From an uncultured Erysipelotrichaceae bacterium (GTDB taxonomy: Bacteria; Bacillota_I; Bacilli_A; Erysipelotrichales; Coprobacillaceae), in the NCBI GenBank assembly GCA_900538465.1, contig UPXV01000009.1, positions 6,053 to 70,052 of the forward strand: a stretch of DNA of 64,000 bases, in the 5' to 3' direction. Position 1 is the first letter of the stretch; each line of letters starts with the position of its first letter. Below the pieces are notes generated by a model. It was not told where the DNA came from and did no database searches. It saw only the letters and a program-made list of their open reading frames with translations. Below are positions 36,945-46,576 of the stretch, one piece after another. Both the position numbers and the translations under genes were made by a program.

Positions 36945-37445
36945 ATGGTTATTTATTTTTCTATTTATTGTTTATTAGGTTTTTTTATGGAATCTGTGTA
37001 TGTTTCTATACTTCAAAGAAAATGGATTGCATCTGGTTTATTAAAAGGACCTTTTATTCCTCTCTATGGTGTTGGTGCTTGTCTGCTTATTGTTTTATCC
37101 CCTTATCTTCATCAATCTATTTGGTTATCTTTTTTTATAGGTGGATGTGCAATGACACTTTTGGAATATTTTACAAGTCTTTTGATTGAAAAATGCTTTC
37201 ATACGCATTGTTGGGATTATTCTCATCATTTTTGCCAATTTCAAGGAAGAGTTTGTTTGCTGTATTTTTTCATATGGTGTAGTTTAAGTTATGCTTTTAT
37301 CTTTTATATTCATCCTTTTATTGTTTCCTTAAACTTGGTTTGTGATTCTATGTGTATTATCTGTTTGATTTATATTGTCTTTCTACTTAAAGCCTTTATT
37401 GATAAAGTTCAATTTCAAAAAACAAATGGTCTTGATATCCATTAA
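36945..37445 (+). CDS. CmpB-type putative ABC transporter permease, membrane protein
   Basis: The 166-residue protein fits the PF06541-type family annotated as putative ABC transporter permease. It has about four or five membrane segments (for example FSIYCLLGFFMESVYVSI and CDSMCIICLIYIVFLL). The family motifs are GLLKGPFIPLYGVGA and a WDYS..FQGRVCLLYF region. No ATPase partner is adjacent, and the function of the family is not established. AAAGGAG precedes the ATG. It shares a terminator with livF. Confidence 0.82.
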   Translation: MVIYFSIYCLLGFFMESVYVSILQRKWIASGLLKGPFIPLYGVGACLLIVLSPYLHQSIWLSFFIGGCAMTLLEYFTSLLIEKCFHTHCWDYSHHFCQFQGRVCLLYFFIWCSLSYAFIFYIHPFIVSLNLVCDSMCIICLIYIVFLLKAFIDKVQFQKTNGLDIH

Positions 37446-37457
37446 TCAAGACCATTT
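37424..37457. terminator. Shared terminator of the CmpB-like gene and livF
   Basis: AAATGGTCTTGAT and ATCAAGACCATTT form a 13-base stem with an eight-base loop, and T-rich sequence follows on both sides. The stop codon of the plus-strand gene is in the loop. Confidence 0.9.
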
Positions 37458-37459
37458 TC

Positions 37460-38161
37460 TTATCCTAAATAAGCTTCTCTTACTTTTGGGTTATTAGCAA
37501 CTTCATGAGCATCCCCAGAGACACTAATATGACCTGTTTCTAGTACATAAGCACGATGAGCAATGGATAGAGCTTTATTGGCATTTTGTTCAACCAATAA
37601 AACAGTAACTCCATCTTCTTTATTGATTTCTTGAATGATTTTAAAAATTTCATTGACCAAGATTGGTGATAACCCCATTGATGGTTCATCAAGTAAAAGC
37701 AGTTTTGGTTTAGACATTAATGCTCTTCCCATTGCAAGCATTTGCTGTTCTCCACCAGACAAAGTTCCTGCAAGTTGTGTTTGACGTTCTTTTAGACGAG
37801 GAAAACGATTATAAACCTTTTCAAGATCTTCTTGAATTTTATTATCTGTTCTTAAATATGCACCCATTTCAAGATTATCTTGAACAGTCAGCTGAGAAAA
37901 GATTCTTCTTCCTTCAGGAACTTGAGCCAATTTTCTAGCAATAATTTTATGAGCAGGCATTTTGGTAATATCTTCATCTAAAAATGAAATAACGCCACTT
38001 GTTGATTTCAACAAACCACTCAAAGCATGCATAATGGATGTTTTCCCAGCCCCATTGGCACCAATTAAGGCAACAATTTCTCCTTCTTCAACATGGAAAG
38101 AAACATCTTTAATCGCATGAATCACACCATAATGGACATTTAAGTTTTCAACTTTTAACAT
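37460..38161 (-). CDS. livF: Branched-chain amino acid ABC transporter ATPase LivF
   Basis: The 233-residue ATPase has Walker A LIGANGAGKTS, signature LSGGEQQMLAMGRAL and Walker B LLLLDEPSMGLSP. The PEGRRIFSQLTVQDNL segment is diagnostic of LivF. With LivG it powers import of leucine, isoleucine or valine by the LivH-LivM channel. AGGAGGGAAA precedes the ATG. It is the last gene of the liv cluster. Confidence 0.95.
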   Translation of the reverse strand: MLKVENLNVHYGVIHAIKDVSFHVEEGEIVALIGANGAGKTSIMHALSGLLKSTSGVISFLDEDITKMPAHKIIARKLAQVPEGRRIFSQLTVQDNLEMGAYLRTDNKIQEDLEKVYNRFPRLKERQTQLAGTLSGGEQQMLAMGRALMSKPKLLLLDEPSMGLSPILVNEIFKIIQEINKEDGVTVLLVEQNANKALSIAHRAYVLETGHISVSGDAHEVANNPKVREAYLG

Positions 38162-38173
38162 ACTGTTTCCCTC

Positions 38174-38938
38174 CTACTCTTCTTTTCCTAAATATGCTGC
38201 CACAACATCTGGGTTGTTACGAATTTCTTCAGGTGTTCCAAATGCCAAGACTGTCCCAAAGTTCAAAACAGCAATTTTCTCACAAATTCCCATAACCAAT
38301 TTCATATCATGTTCAATCAATAAAATAGCGATCGAGAATTTTTCACGAACAATTTTAATGGTTTCCATTAATTCTGCTGTTTCAGTTGGATTCATACCAG
38401 CTGCAGGTTCATCTAATAATAAAAGTTTTGGTGAAGTGGCTAAAGCACGAGCAATTTCTAATTTTCTTTGTTTTCCATAAGGTAAATTACTTGCTTTCAC
38501 ATGTGCAAATTGATCTAAGTCAAAAACTCTTAATAAGCTCATTGCCATTTCATCCATGGCTTCTTCACCTTTAAAATAACGTGTTGTATGCAAAATTGTT
38601 TCTAATAATGTATAATTTTGAGAATGATGTAATCCTACTTTGACATTATCTAAAACACTCATATCTTTAAACAAACGAATATTTTGGAATGTTCTGGCTA
38701 TTCCAAATTGAGTAATTTGTGTTGGTGACATTTTAAGTAGTGATTTTCCATCAAACATAATTTGACCACTGGTTGGTTTATAAACACCTGTCAAAAGATT
38801 AAAAACTGTTGTTTTTCCAGCTCCATTAGGACCAATTAAACCATATAATTGATTCTTATCAATCTCAAAATCAAATTCATCAACGGCTTTCAAACCACCA
38901 AATTGAATACCCAATCCAACTGTTTTTAATAAACTCAT
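38174..38938 (-). CDS. livG: Branched-chain amino acid ABC transporter ATPase LivG
   Basis: The 254-residue ATPase has Walker A LIGPNGAGKTT, the GIARTFQNIRLFKDMSVLDNV segment typical of LivG, signature LPYGKQRKLEIARAL and Walker B LLLLDEPAAGMNP. It pairs with LivF. Its start overlaps livM by four bases (ATGA type), so translation is coupled to the permease. Confidence 0.95.
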   Translation of the reverse strand: MSLLKTVGLGIQFGGLKAVDEFDFEIDKNQLYGLIGPNGAGKTTVFNLLTGVYKPTSGQIMFDGKSLLKMSPTQITQFGIARTFQNIRLFKDMSVLDNVKVGLHHSQNYTLLETILHTTRYFKGEEAMDEMAMSLLRVFDLDQFAHVKASNLPYGKQRKLEIARALATSPKLLLLDEPAAGMNPTETAELMETIKIVREKFSIAILLIEHDMKLVMGICEKIAVLNFGTVLAFGTPEEIRNNPDVVAAYLGKEE

Positions 38939-39894
38939 TCTTCATCCACCGCCATTTCTTCTTGAGATTTCTTAGAAAATTTTGCTTTTAATCTTGGCAT
39001 AACATTCTTTTCCTTAATAATCATAGCAGCAATTAAAACAATTGCATATAAAAGCATACGATATTCAGAGAAAGCACGTAAATATTCAGGTAAGATTGTC
39101 ATAACGATGGCTGCAATGACAGATCCTTTTAAATTCCCTAAGCCACCTAAAACAACCATTACCAAAATTTCTACTGACTTGTTATAATCAAAAACCTTAG
39201 GAATTAAAATTGTAATATAGTGAGCATAAAGTCCACCAGCCAATCCTGCAAAGAAAGCGGAAATAGTAAAAGCTAAAATTTTATAGTAAGATGTTGGGAT
39301 TCCTGCCAATTCACTAGCTGTTTCATCTTCACGAATAGAAATGATAGCACGTCCGTGACGAGATTTCACAATACAATAAATCACATAAATCGTAATAGCC
39401 GCACTCCAAAAAACAGCAGTAAAATCAGTATCAGGTGGAATTCCCATCAAACCTTTAGCACCATTTGTAATGCCAATGTTCAACATAATGACACGAATAA
39501 TTTCGTTAAATGCCAAAGTAATAATACAAAGATAATCACCCTTTAAACGTAATGTTGGAATACCTATCAAAAGTCCTACCAGTGCCGCAGCAAGTGAACC
39601 AATAATCAAACTCAAAACAAAAGGTGTTTGTAAATAAATACTGCTTAATGATGCTACATAAGCACCAATAGACATAAACCCAGCATGACCTAAAGTCAAT
39701 TGTCCTAAATAACCACTGGCTAAATTTAAACTTGTTGCCAAAACAATATTAATACAGGCAACAATCAAAATCCCAGACCAATAACTACTAATAATCCCAG
39801 AGCTCATTGCAAAAGTCATAGCACCATAAATAAGTATAGCAAGACCAAATGAAATGATAAATTGTTTCAATTCTTTCTTTCTCATTTTTCCCAC
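38935..39894 (-). CDS. livM: Branched-chain amino acid ABC transporter permease LivM
   Basis: The 319-residue permease has about nine to ten membrane segments. The family pattern NLASGYLGQLTLGHAGFMSIGAY is near residue 57, and SRHGRAIISIREDETASELAG marks the ATPase-contact loop. A basic cytoplasmic C terminus follows. It begins immediately after livH, whose stop codon it abuts. Confidence 0.95.
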   Translation of the reverse strand: MGKMRKKELKQFIISFGLAILIYGAMTFAMSSGIISSYWSGILIVACINIVLATSLNLASGYLGQLTLGHAGFMSIGAYVASLSSIYLQTPFVLSLIIGSLAAALVGLLIGIPTLRLKGDYLCIITLAFNEIIRVIMLNIGITNGAKGLMGIPPDTDFTAVFWSAAITIYVIYCIVKSRHGRAIISIREDETASELAGIPTSYYKILAFTISAFFAGLAGGLYAHYITILIPKVFDYNKSVEILVMVVLGGLGNLKGSVIAAIVMTILPEYLRAFSEYRMLLYAIVLIAAMIIKEKNVMPRLKAKFSKKSQEEMAVDEE

Positions 39895-40770
39895 CTACAC
39901 TTTCTCTCTGACATTATGACCAAACAATCCAGCTGGTTTCACAAGTAAGATAAATATCAAAATTCCAAAAACCACAGCATCAGAAAAAGTTGAAGAAATA
40001 TATGAAACTGTAAAAGCTTCAGCAACACCAATAATCAATCCTCCAACCATGGCACCCGGAACACTTCCAATACCACCTAATACAGCTGCAATAAATGCTT
40101 TAATACCAAGCATTGCTCCTAAATACGGATTGATCAAAGAATAACTTAATCCATAAATAATACCTGCAATCGCTCCTAATCCTGAACCAATCGCAAAAGT
40201 CATAGAAATGGTCTGATTGACATTGATTCCCATCAATTCAGCAGCACCCTTATCTTCACTAACAGCTCGCATTGCCTTCCCTAATTTTGTTTTATTAATA
40301 AAGAACAACAACAAAACTGTACAAGTTCCTGTCAAAACCAATGACAATAAAGAAACATAAGAAATACTTAAACCTCCAAATGACAATTGCCCACTAGGCA
40401 AGAAATCTGGAAATGTAATTGCAGCTGAACCAAAAATAATTAAAAATAAATTTTGTAACAAATAACTTACCCCAATAGCTGTAATCAAGACAGATAAACT
40501 ACTACTATTTCTTAAAGGCTTATATGCTACCTTTTCTGTAACCACTCCAAGTATTGCACATCCTAAAATTGATGCAATAATTGCAACAATAACAGGCATA
40601 CCCAAAACACTAAAAACGACATATGTGAGATAAGCACCAACCATAATAATTTCACCATGAGCGAAATTGATCATTTTGGCAATTCCATAAACCATGGTAT
40701 ATCCAATTGCAACTAAGGCATACATTCCACCAGCACTTAGTCCATTAATGATTTGTGTCAAAAAATCCAT
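39895..40770 (-). CDS. livH: Branched-chain amino acid ABC transporter permease LivH
   Basis: The 291-residue permease starts INGLSAGGMYALVAIGYTMV and contains GIAKMINFAHGEIIM, both diagnostic of LivH. It has about eight membrane segments and a cytoplasmic loop TKLGKAMRAVSEDKGAAEL for the ATPases. AGGAGGGGC precedes the ATG. A hairpin between livJ and livH probably reduces expression relative to the binding protein. Confidence 0.95.
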   Translation of the reverse strand: MDFLTQIINGLSAGGMYALVAIGYTMVYGIAKMINFAHGEIIMVGAYLTYVVFSVLGMPVIVAIIASILGCAILGVVTEKVAYKPLRNSSSLSVLITAIGVSYLLQNLFLIIFGSAAITFPDFLPSGQLSFGGLSISYVSLLSLVLTGTCTVLLLFFINKTKLGKAMRAVSEDKGAAELMGINVNQTISMTFAIGSGLGAIAGIIYGLSYSLINPYLGAMLGIKAFIAAVLGGIGSVPGAMVGGLIIGVAEAFTVSYISSTFSDAVVFGILIFILLVKPAGLFGHNVREKV

Positions 40771-40787
40771 AATTTTGCCCCTCCTTT

Positions 40788-40819
40788 TTAAAAAAATAAA
40801 GGAGACATCCTCCTTTATT
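40788..40819 (-). terminator. Attenuating hairpin between livJ and livH
   Basis: AATAAAGGAG and CTCCTTTATT form a ten-base stem with loop of five, followed on the minus strand by seven T. It fits a partial terminator that leaves the abundant binding protein over-expressed. Confidence 0.8.
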
Positions 40820-40827
40820 CTTCTTTA

Positions 40828-41982
40828 TTAATCCAAGTAAGTATAAGCCCCATCTTTAATTGTTTTGACAACCAAGTCTTTTGTAGGGTTATGTTGTGCA
40901 TCATATTTAAATGTACCAGTAATACCAGTATAATTTGTTTTTTCTAATGCTTCACATACTTTTTCTGGATCAGAACTTCCTGCTGCTTCAACAGCTTTTA
41001 ATAATACCCAAGTCGCATCATATGCCATAGTTCCAAACATATTTGTTTCACCATTATATTTAGCTTTATAATTTTTAATATAATTTTGGACACCATCAAC
41101 ACGATCATCAAATGTATTTGTATAATAAGCCCCATTGAAAATTGACTTATCTACACCTTTAACACTTAAAACTCCATCCCATCCATCAGTTCCTAAGAAA
41201 GTACCTTCAAAATTCTTGTTTTTGAATTGTTTAACCATCTTCGCAATGACTTCATAATAATCTGGAATAAAGACAGCATCAGCACCTGAACTCTTTACTT
41301 TATCAATATATGTTCCAAAGTCTGCTTGAGTCTTAGGATATTTTTCTTTTAATACAATTTGTGTTCCATCTTTTTCAGCTTGTTCAATAAATGAATCAGT
41401 ACATCCAATACTATAATCACTATCACTATTTGTTAAAATAGCAACCTTTTTCACTTTGATTGTTCCATCTCCAACTTTAGAAGCAATAAATTGTCCACCA
41501 TGAGAATCATTAGAACATGTTCTAAAGAAATTCGCACGTGTTGTTTTCTTATCACTCTCTAATGTTACTCCATCACCAGAAGCACTTGAAGAAACAATTG
41601 GTGTTTTATTTTTAGCAGATGCATTTCCAACCGCTAAACTTTCTCCTGTTAATACAGGTCCAACAATACCAACAATTCCTTTACCCACTAAACTGTTATA
41701 AGAATTGACAGCTTGTGTTTCATCACCTGCTGAATCCTCTTTAATTAATTCCACTTTATATTTAGCATCTTTTGAATTGTTATAATCTGCAATTGCAAGT
41801 TCAATAGAATTAGCAACTGGAATACCATAAGTTGAAGTTTCTCCAGTTAATGGACCAATAAATCCAATCTTAACTGTATCTCCATCTTTTAAAGCTCCTC
41901 CAGTGGCGTTTCCTTGACCACCACCACAAGCAACCAACATACTTGCGACTGCTACGCTCGACATGACTTTCTTAAAATTCAT
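40828..41982 (-). CDS. livJ: Branched-chain amino acid-binding lipoprotein
   Basis: The 384-residue substrate-binding protein has a lipoprotein signal with lipobox LVAC (Cys19), then a Leu/Ile/Val-binding (type I periplasmic-binding) fold. Recognisable parts are KIGFIGPLTGETSTYGIP, the SSSASGDGVT segment and AVFIPDYYEVIAKMVKQ. It sits on the outer face of the membrane and delivers ligand to LivH-LivM. Its own promoter is clear and a hairpin follows it. Confidence 0.95.
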   Translation of the reverse strand: MNFKKVMSSVAVASMLVACGGGQGNATGGALKDGDTVKIGFIGPLTGETSTYGIPVANSIELAIADYNNSKDAKYKVELIKEDSAGDETQAVNSYNSLVGKGIVGIVGPVLTGESLAVGNASAKNKTPIVSSSASGDGVTLESDKKTTRANFFRTCSNDSHGGQFIASKVGDGTIKVKKVAILTNSDSDYSIGCTDSFIEQAEKDGTQIVLKEKYPKTQADFGTYIDKVKSSGADAVFIPDYYEVIAKMVKQFKNKNFEGTFLGTDGWDGVLSVKGVDKSIFNGAYYTNTFDDRVDGVQNYIKNYKAKYNGETNMFGTMAYDATWVLLKAVEAAGSSDPEKVCEALEKTNYTGITGTFKYDAQHNPTKDLVVKTIKDGAYTYLD

Positions 41983-42017
41983 AATTCTCTCCCCTTTTTC
42001 TTTTGAATATATTAACC

Positions 42018-42045
42018 ATTATACTTAACATTTCAAACAAGTCAA
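42018..42045 (-). promoter_or_regulatory. livJ promoter
   Basis: On the minus strand TTGACT (42040-42045) and TATAAT (42018-42023) are 16 bases apart. The rest of the interval up to 42191 is AT-rich with no gene seen. Confidence 0.75.
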
Positions 42046-42191
42046 CAAAAATTTTACAATATTTTTTATTTATTCTAAAAAACAGAAATATTTTTAGATA
42101 TTAGATAAATATTGAATGATTTTTTTATATCATTGTATTCATTATATGTGTTCTTTTCAAAAAAAGATCGTTATTAAAATATTGTTTATAC

Positions 42192-42222
42192 AAAAAAACA
42201 GAATCGAGATTTCCTCGATTCT
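42192..42222 (-). terminator. Terminator of the FtsX-type ABC operon
   Basis: AGAATCGAG and CTCGATTCT form a nine-base stem followed on the minus strand by GTTTTTTTG. The permease stop codon touches the stem. Confidence 0.85.
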
Positions 42223-45200
42223 ATTCAATACTCTTTAAAGATTCTACCATATCAACTTTATTTAATACATGACGCATCGTGAAATTAATTAACATTGTAA
42301 ACCCTAATGTTATAACAACTGCAATCAGATAACTTGTCCATGAAAGTTCTCTTACAAACATCGTTAAATCTAACTCTACAGTTCGAATAATAAATTGATG
42401 TAATAAGAAACCAAAGACCATTCCCACGAAAGATCCAATAATAGATAAAATAATATTTTCTCTAAATATATAATCATAGACTTCTTTTCTTCTAAAGCCT
42501 AAAACTTTTATTGTCGCAATTTCACTTTTACGTTCTTGAATATTAATATTTGTAAGGTTATATAAAACAATAAAATTCAAAGCCCCTGCACAAACAATTA
42601 AGATAATAATAACCAAATCAATACTTTGAACTTGATTATCAAATTCTTCACCAGCAACATTACTATAAGAAAGATTTCCATAATGATGATCTTGCATATA
42701 GTTTTCTAAGCTAGTTTTATAAGATTGATCAAGTTTTTTCAAAGTCATAAAAGCATGATTGATTGTTAAATCCATTCCTGTCATATTTTCATATAGATTT
42801 TGTGACATATAAATATAATTCAAGAAATAATTTTCCATAATTCCTGAGATCTTTACATTGTATTTTGTTCCAGCAATCTCCAAATCAACAGTATCATTCA
42901 CCCCTACATCTAAGAGTTCTGCTGTCTTGGCAGAAATAATCACGCCATCATCATCAAGTGCTAATTTTTTATGTGTTTTGACATCTTTAAATGAAACAAA
43001 ATTTTGAATATTATCCATAGATTGATAAACAACCATTGTTCCATAAAGATCTTCTTTATTCTTTAAAATATTGATACTTTGATTAAGAACATATTCAACA
43101 TTATTCACTTCATCACGTTTTAATAAATTATCTTGATATTTTTTTGCATCAGTAACACTGATTTCATCTTCCATACGAACCAATGCATCATATTTTAAAA
43201 CTTGTTTATACTGACGATCTACAACTTGAGAAACTGAATCTTTGATTCCAAAGCCTGTAATAATCAATGCTGTACATCCAGCAATCCCAATAATTGACAT
43301 AAAGAAACGTTTTTTATATCTAAAAATATTTCGCATTGTCACTTTTTGATTAAAAGATAAACGTTTCCAAATCAAAGGAATTCTTTCTAAAACAATACGT
43401 TTTCCAAGTTTTGGTGCTTTAGGTCGCATTAAGACAGCAGGCATCAAATTCAATTCACTTATACAAACAGAAAGCGTTGCAAACAATGTCACAAAAACAG
43501 AAATAAAGACAGTTTGCATAGCAATCATCGTTCCCGAAGAAATCAGTGTTGGTGCATCAACTTGGAATAACATCAATCCATATAAATAATAAATAATTCT
43601 TGGGAAGAATTGTGTTCCACCAACAATCCCTAACAAACAAGCAAAGAATGTTGCAAAAATAACATACACAATATATTGCTTAATAACATCCCATTTTGAA
43701 TAACCTAGTGCTCTTAATGTTCCACTTTGACTTCTTTGTTCTTCAACCATTCTGGTCATTGTTGTTAGAGAAACAAGTGCTGAAACCAAGAAAAACATCA
43801 AAGGGAAAACATTGGCAATGGAAGCAATGGAATCTTTATTAGATTCAAAATTCACAATTCCAGCATTTTCATGTCTGGTTAATGTATAGAGTTTTCCTTT
43901 AGGAATTTGATTCACTTGTGTTTTGGCATCAGAAATTTGTTGATGAGCTTTATCTAATTTTTCTTTTGCTTGATCTAATTGATGAGATGTTTTTAATTCT
44001 TCTAATGTCAATTTATTTTCTTGTTGTTGTATTTCAAGTTTGGCTTTTTGTAATTGTAAATTGGCTTCATTTAACTGTGAAAAACCATCAACTGCCATAG
44101 ACGATGAATTTAAAATCTCTGTCATTTTATCCAATGAATCCATAATTTCTTGAACTTCTGGTGGTGTTTGTGTTAATGGATGATCTTTAGCATTTTCTAA
44201 TTGTTGTTTTAATGATTCTAAATCTTTCTTTAACTCTTGTGTTGTTTTTTCTATTGTTTTGACCATTTCTTGTGTTTGTGAAGTGGCTTGGGCTTGGGCT
44301 TTTAAATATTCTGTTTCTTTTTGTGCTAAAAGAATTTTTGCATTGGTTAATTGTATTTTGGCTTCTAAGATTTTTGTATCAAACAGCGTCTTTGAATCCG
44401 TATATTTTTGATAACCTTTGTCATATTCTTTTTGAGCATCATCTAATTTTTCTTTTGCGTCAGCACTTAATGATTCATACACATCACTCATTCTTAAAGA
44501 TAATGTACTTTTCATTTTGGTATTGACTGTTTCAATATAATCATCATATTCTTGACTAAAAAGATTATATGCTTTTGCGCCTTTGACACTCACAGAAACT
44601 TGATTATATAAAGTTTTTTCATCACGAAGATCATTCAATGTTTTTGGTAAAGCTAAAAATGCATTGTTTTCATTTAAGATTTCAATATATCCTGAATTGG
44701 TCCCATCACCTAAAGTGTTTGTTCCTCTATCTGTTTTTGCAATATAACGAACATCATTGACAATTCCTACGACTTCAAAAGTCTTTTTTCCTTGATCATT
44801 GCTGATTTCTATTGAATCTCCCACTTTGGTTCCACTCTTATAGATTTCTGCATCAATCACACATTCTTTATCTGTTTTTGGAAAACGTCCTTCTTTTAAA
44901 TCAGGAAGATTAATCATCTTTTGATCAAATTTTTCACTCGTATACACTTTAACTCCAGATAATTTATTATTCATCATCGTTAAAGCATCAAATTGATACC
45001 CATATTCAATCTGATCAATTCCCTTAATATTTTGGATACTTTGAATATCATCATCACTAAAACCTAAACTTGCAATATATGTTAAATCTGCAAAATGATG
45101 TTTATCCAAATAAGCATCCATTGTTTTCATCATTGTTCCTGGTGTATTTCTTAACCCTGCAAAGAAGGCTGCACCGAGAAATACAATTGAGAAAATGGAT

Positions 45201-45274
45201 AAAAATCGAGATTTTGATTTTATAATTGATTTTCTCAAATTCTTCCAGTAAATAGTCTTTTTTGTTTTTACCAT
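42221..45274 (-). CDS. FtsX-type ABC exporter permease with coiled-coil insert
   Basis: The 1017-residue protein starts with a membrane span (SRFLSIFSIVFLGAAFFAGL), then a MacB-like extracytoplasmic domain (about 50-250). A long coiled coil (about 260-460, rich in Gln, Glu, Lys and Leu) follows. It has two FtsX domains: one near 490-610 and one near 885-1010. Family members extrude or extract lipids, peptides or lipoproteins, or signal to cell-wall enzymes, rather than import nutrients. The substrate is unknown. GAGGAAATCG precedes the ATG, and it overlaps the ATPase gene by seven bases. Confidence 0.9.
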   Translation of the reverse strand: MVKTKKTIYWKNLRKSIIKSKSRFLSIFSIVFLGAAFFAGLRNTPGTMMKTMDAYLDKHHFADLTYIASLGFSDDDIQSIQNIKGIDQIEYGYQFDALTMMNNKLSGVKVYTSEKFDQKMINLPDLKEGRFPKTDKECVIDAEIYKSGTKVGDSIEISNDQGKKTFEVVGIVNDVRYIAKTDRGTNTLGDGTNSGYIEILNENNAFLALPKTLNDLRDEKTLYNQVSVSVKGAKAYNLFSQEYDDYIETVNTKMKSTLSLRMSDVYESLSADAKEKLDDAQKEYDKGYQKYTDSKTLFDTKILEAKIQLTNAKILLAQKETEYLKAQAQATSQTQEMVKTIEKTTQELKKDLESLKQQLENAKDHPLTQTPPEVQEIMDSLDKMTEILNSSSMAVDGFSQLNEANLQLQKAKLEIQQQENKLTLEELKTSHQLDQAKEKLDKAHQQISDAKTQVNQIPKGKLYTLTRHENAGIVNFESNKDSIASIANVFPLMFFLVSALVSLTTMTRMVEEQRSQSGTLRALGYSKWDVIKQYIVYVIFATFFACLLGIVGGTQFFPRIIYYLYGLMLFQVDAPTLISSGTMIAMQTVFISVFVTLFATLSVCISELNLMPAVLMRPKAPKLGKRIVLERIPLIWKRLSFNQKVTMRNIFRYKKRFFMSIIGIAGCTALIITGFGIKDSVSQVVDRQYKQVLKYDALVRMEDEISVTDAKKYQDNLLKRDEVNNVEYVLNQSINILKNKEDLYGTMVVYQSMDNIQNFVSFKDVKTHKKLALDDDGVIISAKTAELLDVGVNDTVDLEIAGTKYNVKISGIMENYFLNYIYMSQNLYENMTGMDLTINHAFMTLKKLDQSYKTSLENYMQDHHYGNLSYSNVAGEEFDNQVQSIDLVIIILIVCAGALNFIVLYNLTNINIQERKSEIATIKVLGFRRKEVYDYIFRENIILSIIGSFVGMVFGFLLHQFIIRTVELDLTMFVRELSWTSYLIAVVITLGFTMLINFTMRHVLNKVDMVESLKSIE

Positions 45275-45972
45275 TCGATTTCCTCGATTGGCTGTGGATA
45301 TTCATTCAATTCCACACCATAAACTTTCCCATTTCTTAAATGAATAACACGATCTGCCATTGGTGCTAAAGCAGAGTTATGTGTAATGACAATAACTGTC
45401 ATCTGATAAGTATCACACATTTCACGTAATAAACTTAAAATGGCTTTTCCAGTTTGGTAATCTAATGCGCCTGTAGGTTCATCACATAAAAGTAATTTTG
45501 GATTTTTAGCAATCGCACGAGCAATCGCAACACGTTGTTGTTCTCCTCCAGAAAGTTGTGCTGGAAAATTAGACAAACGTTCTGCCAAGCCAACTCTTTC
45601 CATAACATTTCTTGCATCTAAAGGTTTTTTAGAAATTTGTGTTGCCAATTCAACATTTTCTAACGCCGTTAGATTTTGAACAAGATTATAAAATTGGAAA
45701 ACAAAACCAATATCATTGCGACGATATTCAGTTAATTGTTTTTCATCATAAATGGCTACATTTTCTCCATCAACCAAAATAGAACCACTGGTTGGTGAAT
45801 CCATTCCTCCTAATAAATTTAGAATTGTCGTTTTTCCTGCTCCAGAAGCCCCCACAATTACAACAAATTCCCCTTTATTCACTTCAAAATCGACACCATC
45901 GCTGGCATTGATTGTGATATCTCCCATCGTATAACTTTTAATTATATTTTTAAATTGTATGAAAGCACACAT
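45268..45972 (-). CDS. MacB/LolD-type ABC transporter ATPase
   Basis: The 234-residue ATPase has Walker [11 protein letters not shown], the [20 protein letters not shown] segment, signature [14 protein letters not shown] and Walker [13 protein letters not shown], all typical of the MacB/LolD group that works with FtsX permeases. The ATG at 45972 has AAAGGATGG upstream at good spacing; an ATG four codons earlier has no room. It is the first gene of the two-gene exporter operon. Confidence 0.94.
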   Translation of the reverse strand: MCAFIQFKNIIKSYTMGDITINASDGVDFEVNKGEFVVIVGASGAGKTTILNLLGGMDSPTSGSILVDGENVAIYDEKQLTEYRRNDIGFVFQFYNLVQNLTALENVELATQISKKPLDARNVMERVGLAERLSNFPAQLSGGEQQRVAIARAIAKNPKLLLCDEPTGALDYQTGKAILSLLREMCDTYQMTVIVITHNSALAPMADRVIHLRNGKVYGVELNEYPQPIEEIEW

Positions 45973-45987
45973 TTTTCTTACCATCCT

Positions 45988-46015
45988 TTGTATTATTTGT
46001 TATTATAATTATAGT
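45988..46015 (+). promoter_or_regulatory. Possible promoter of the YfcE-like gene
   Basis: TTGTAT (45988-45993) and TATAGT (46010-46015) are 16 bases apart. The region is very AT-rich, so the match is weak evidence. Confidence 0.4.
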
Positions 46016-46053
46016 AACATATTTTTTAACAAAAGAACATATGGAGGTTAAAT

Positions 46054-46560
46054 ATGAGTCAAATATTAATCATTTCCGATTCACATTATATGCGTAAAGA
46101 ACAATTATTACAATTTTTTCATCAATTCGATCATATTGATGCTATTATTCATTGTGGAGATATTTATTTAGGATTTCAACCCAATGATTTCAAATGTGAC
46201 ATTCCTTTTTATATATGTAGAGGTAATAATGATTTTGGTCATCTTGATAATGCATGTTTATTTGAAATTGATGGTTTGAAATTTTATATAACTCACGGTC
46301 ATATTCAAAATTATGCTTATAATCCTATGAGCTTACAAGAGAACTTACCAGAGAGTGTTGATGTGATTTGTTTTGGACATACTCATGTTCCATATCTTCA
46401 TCAAGATAATCATATCACAATTATCAACCCAGGTAGTCTTGCATTAGGAAGAACTTATCCTCGTCATAACACTTATGTCCTCTTTGATACAACAAGCAAG
46501 GATGTCCACTTCTATGACATAAAAACAAATGAAGAGATAAAAATAAAGAGTGAAGATTGA
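46054..46560 (+). CDS. YfcE-type metallophosphoesterase
   Basis: The 168-residue protein belongs to the YfcE/MJ0936 calcineurin-like group of phosphodiesterases. It has the motifs ISDSHYM, IIHCGDIY, GNNDF, THGH and FGHTHVP, which provide the dinuclear metal site. The physiological substrate is unknown. TGGAGG precedes the ATG. It shares a terminator with ktrA. A related but different phosphatase family member stands at the left end of the window. Confidence 0.92.
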   Translation: MSQILIISDSHYMRKEQLLQFFHQFDHIDAIIHCGDIYLGFQPNDFKCDIPFYICRGNNDFGHLDNACLFEIDGLKFYITHGHIQNYAYNPMSLQENLPESVDVICFGHTHVPYLHQDNHITIINPGSLALGRTYPRHNTYVLFDTTSKDVHFYDIKTNEEIKIKSED

Positions 46561-46576
46561 AGTCTTCACTCTTTAT
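46543..46576. terminator. Shared terminator of the YfcE-like gene and ktrA
   Basis: ATAAAGAGTGAAGA and TCTTCACTCTTTAT form a 14-base stem with a six-base loop. Stop codons of both genes lie in or next to the arms. Confidence 0.9.

Noticed and set aside
42046..42191. Possible small RNA gene between livJ and the exporter operon
   Set aside because: The interval is AT-rich with no paired promoter and terminator.
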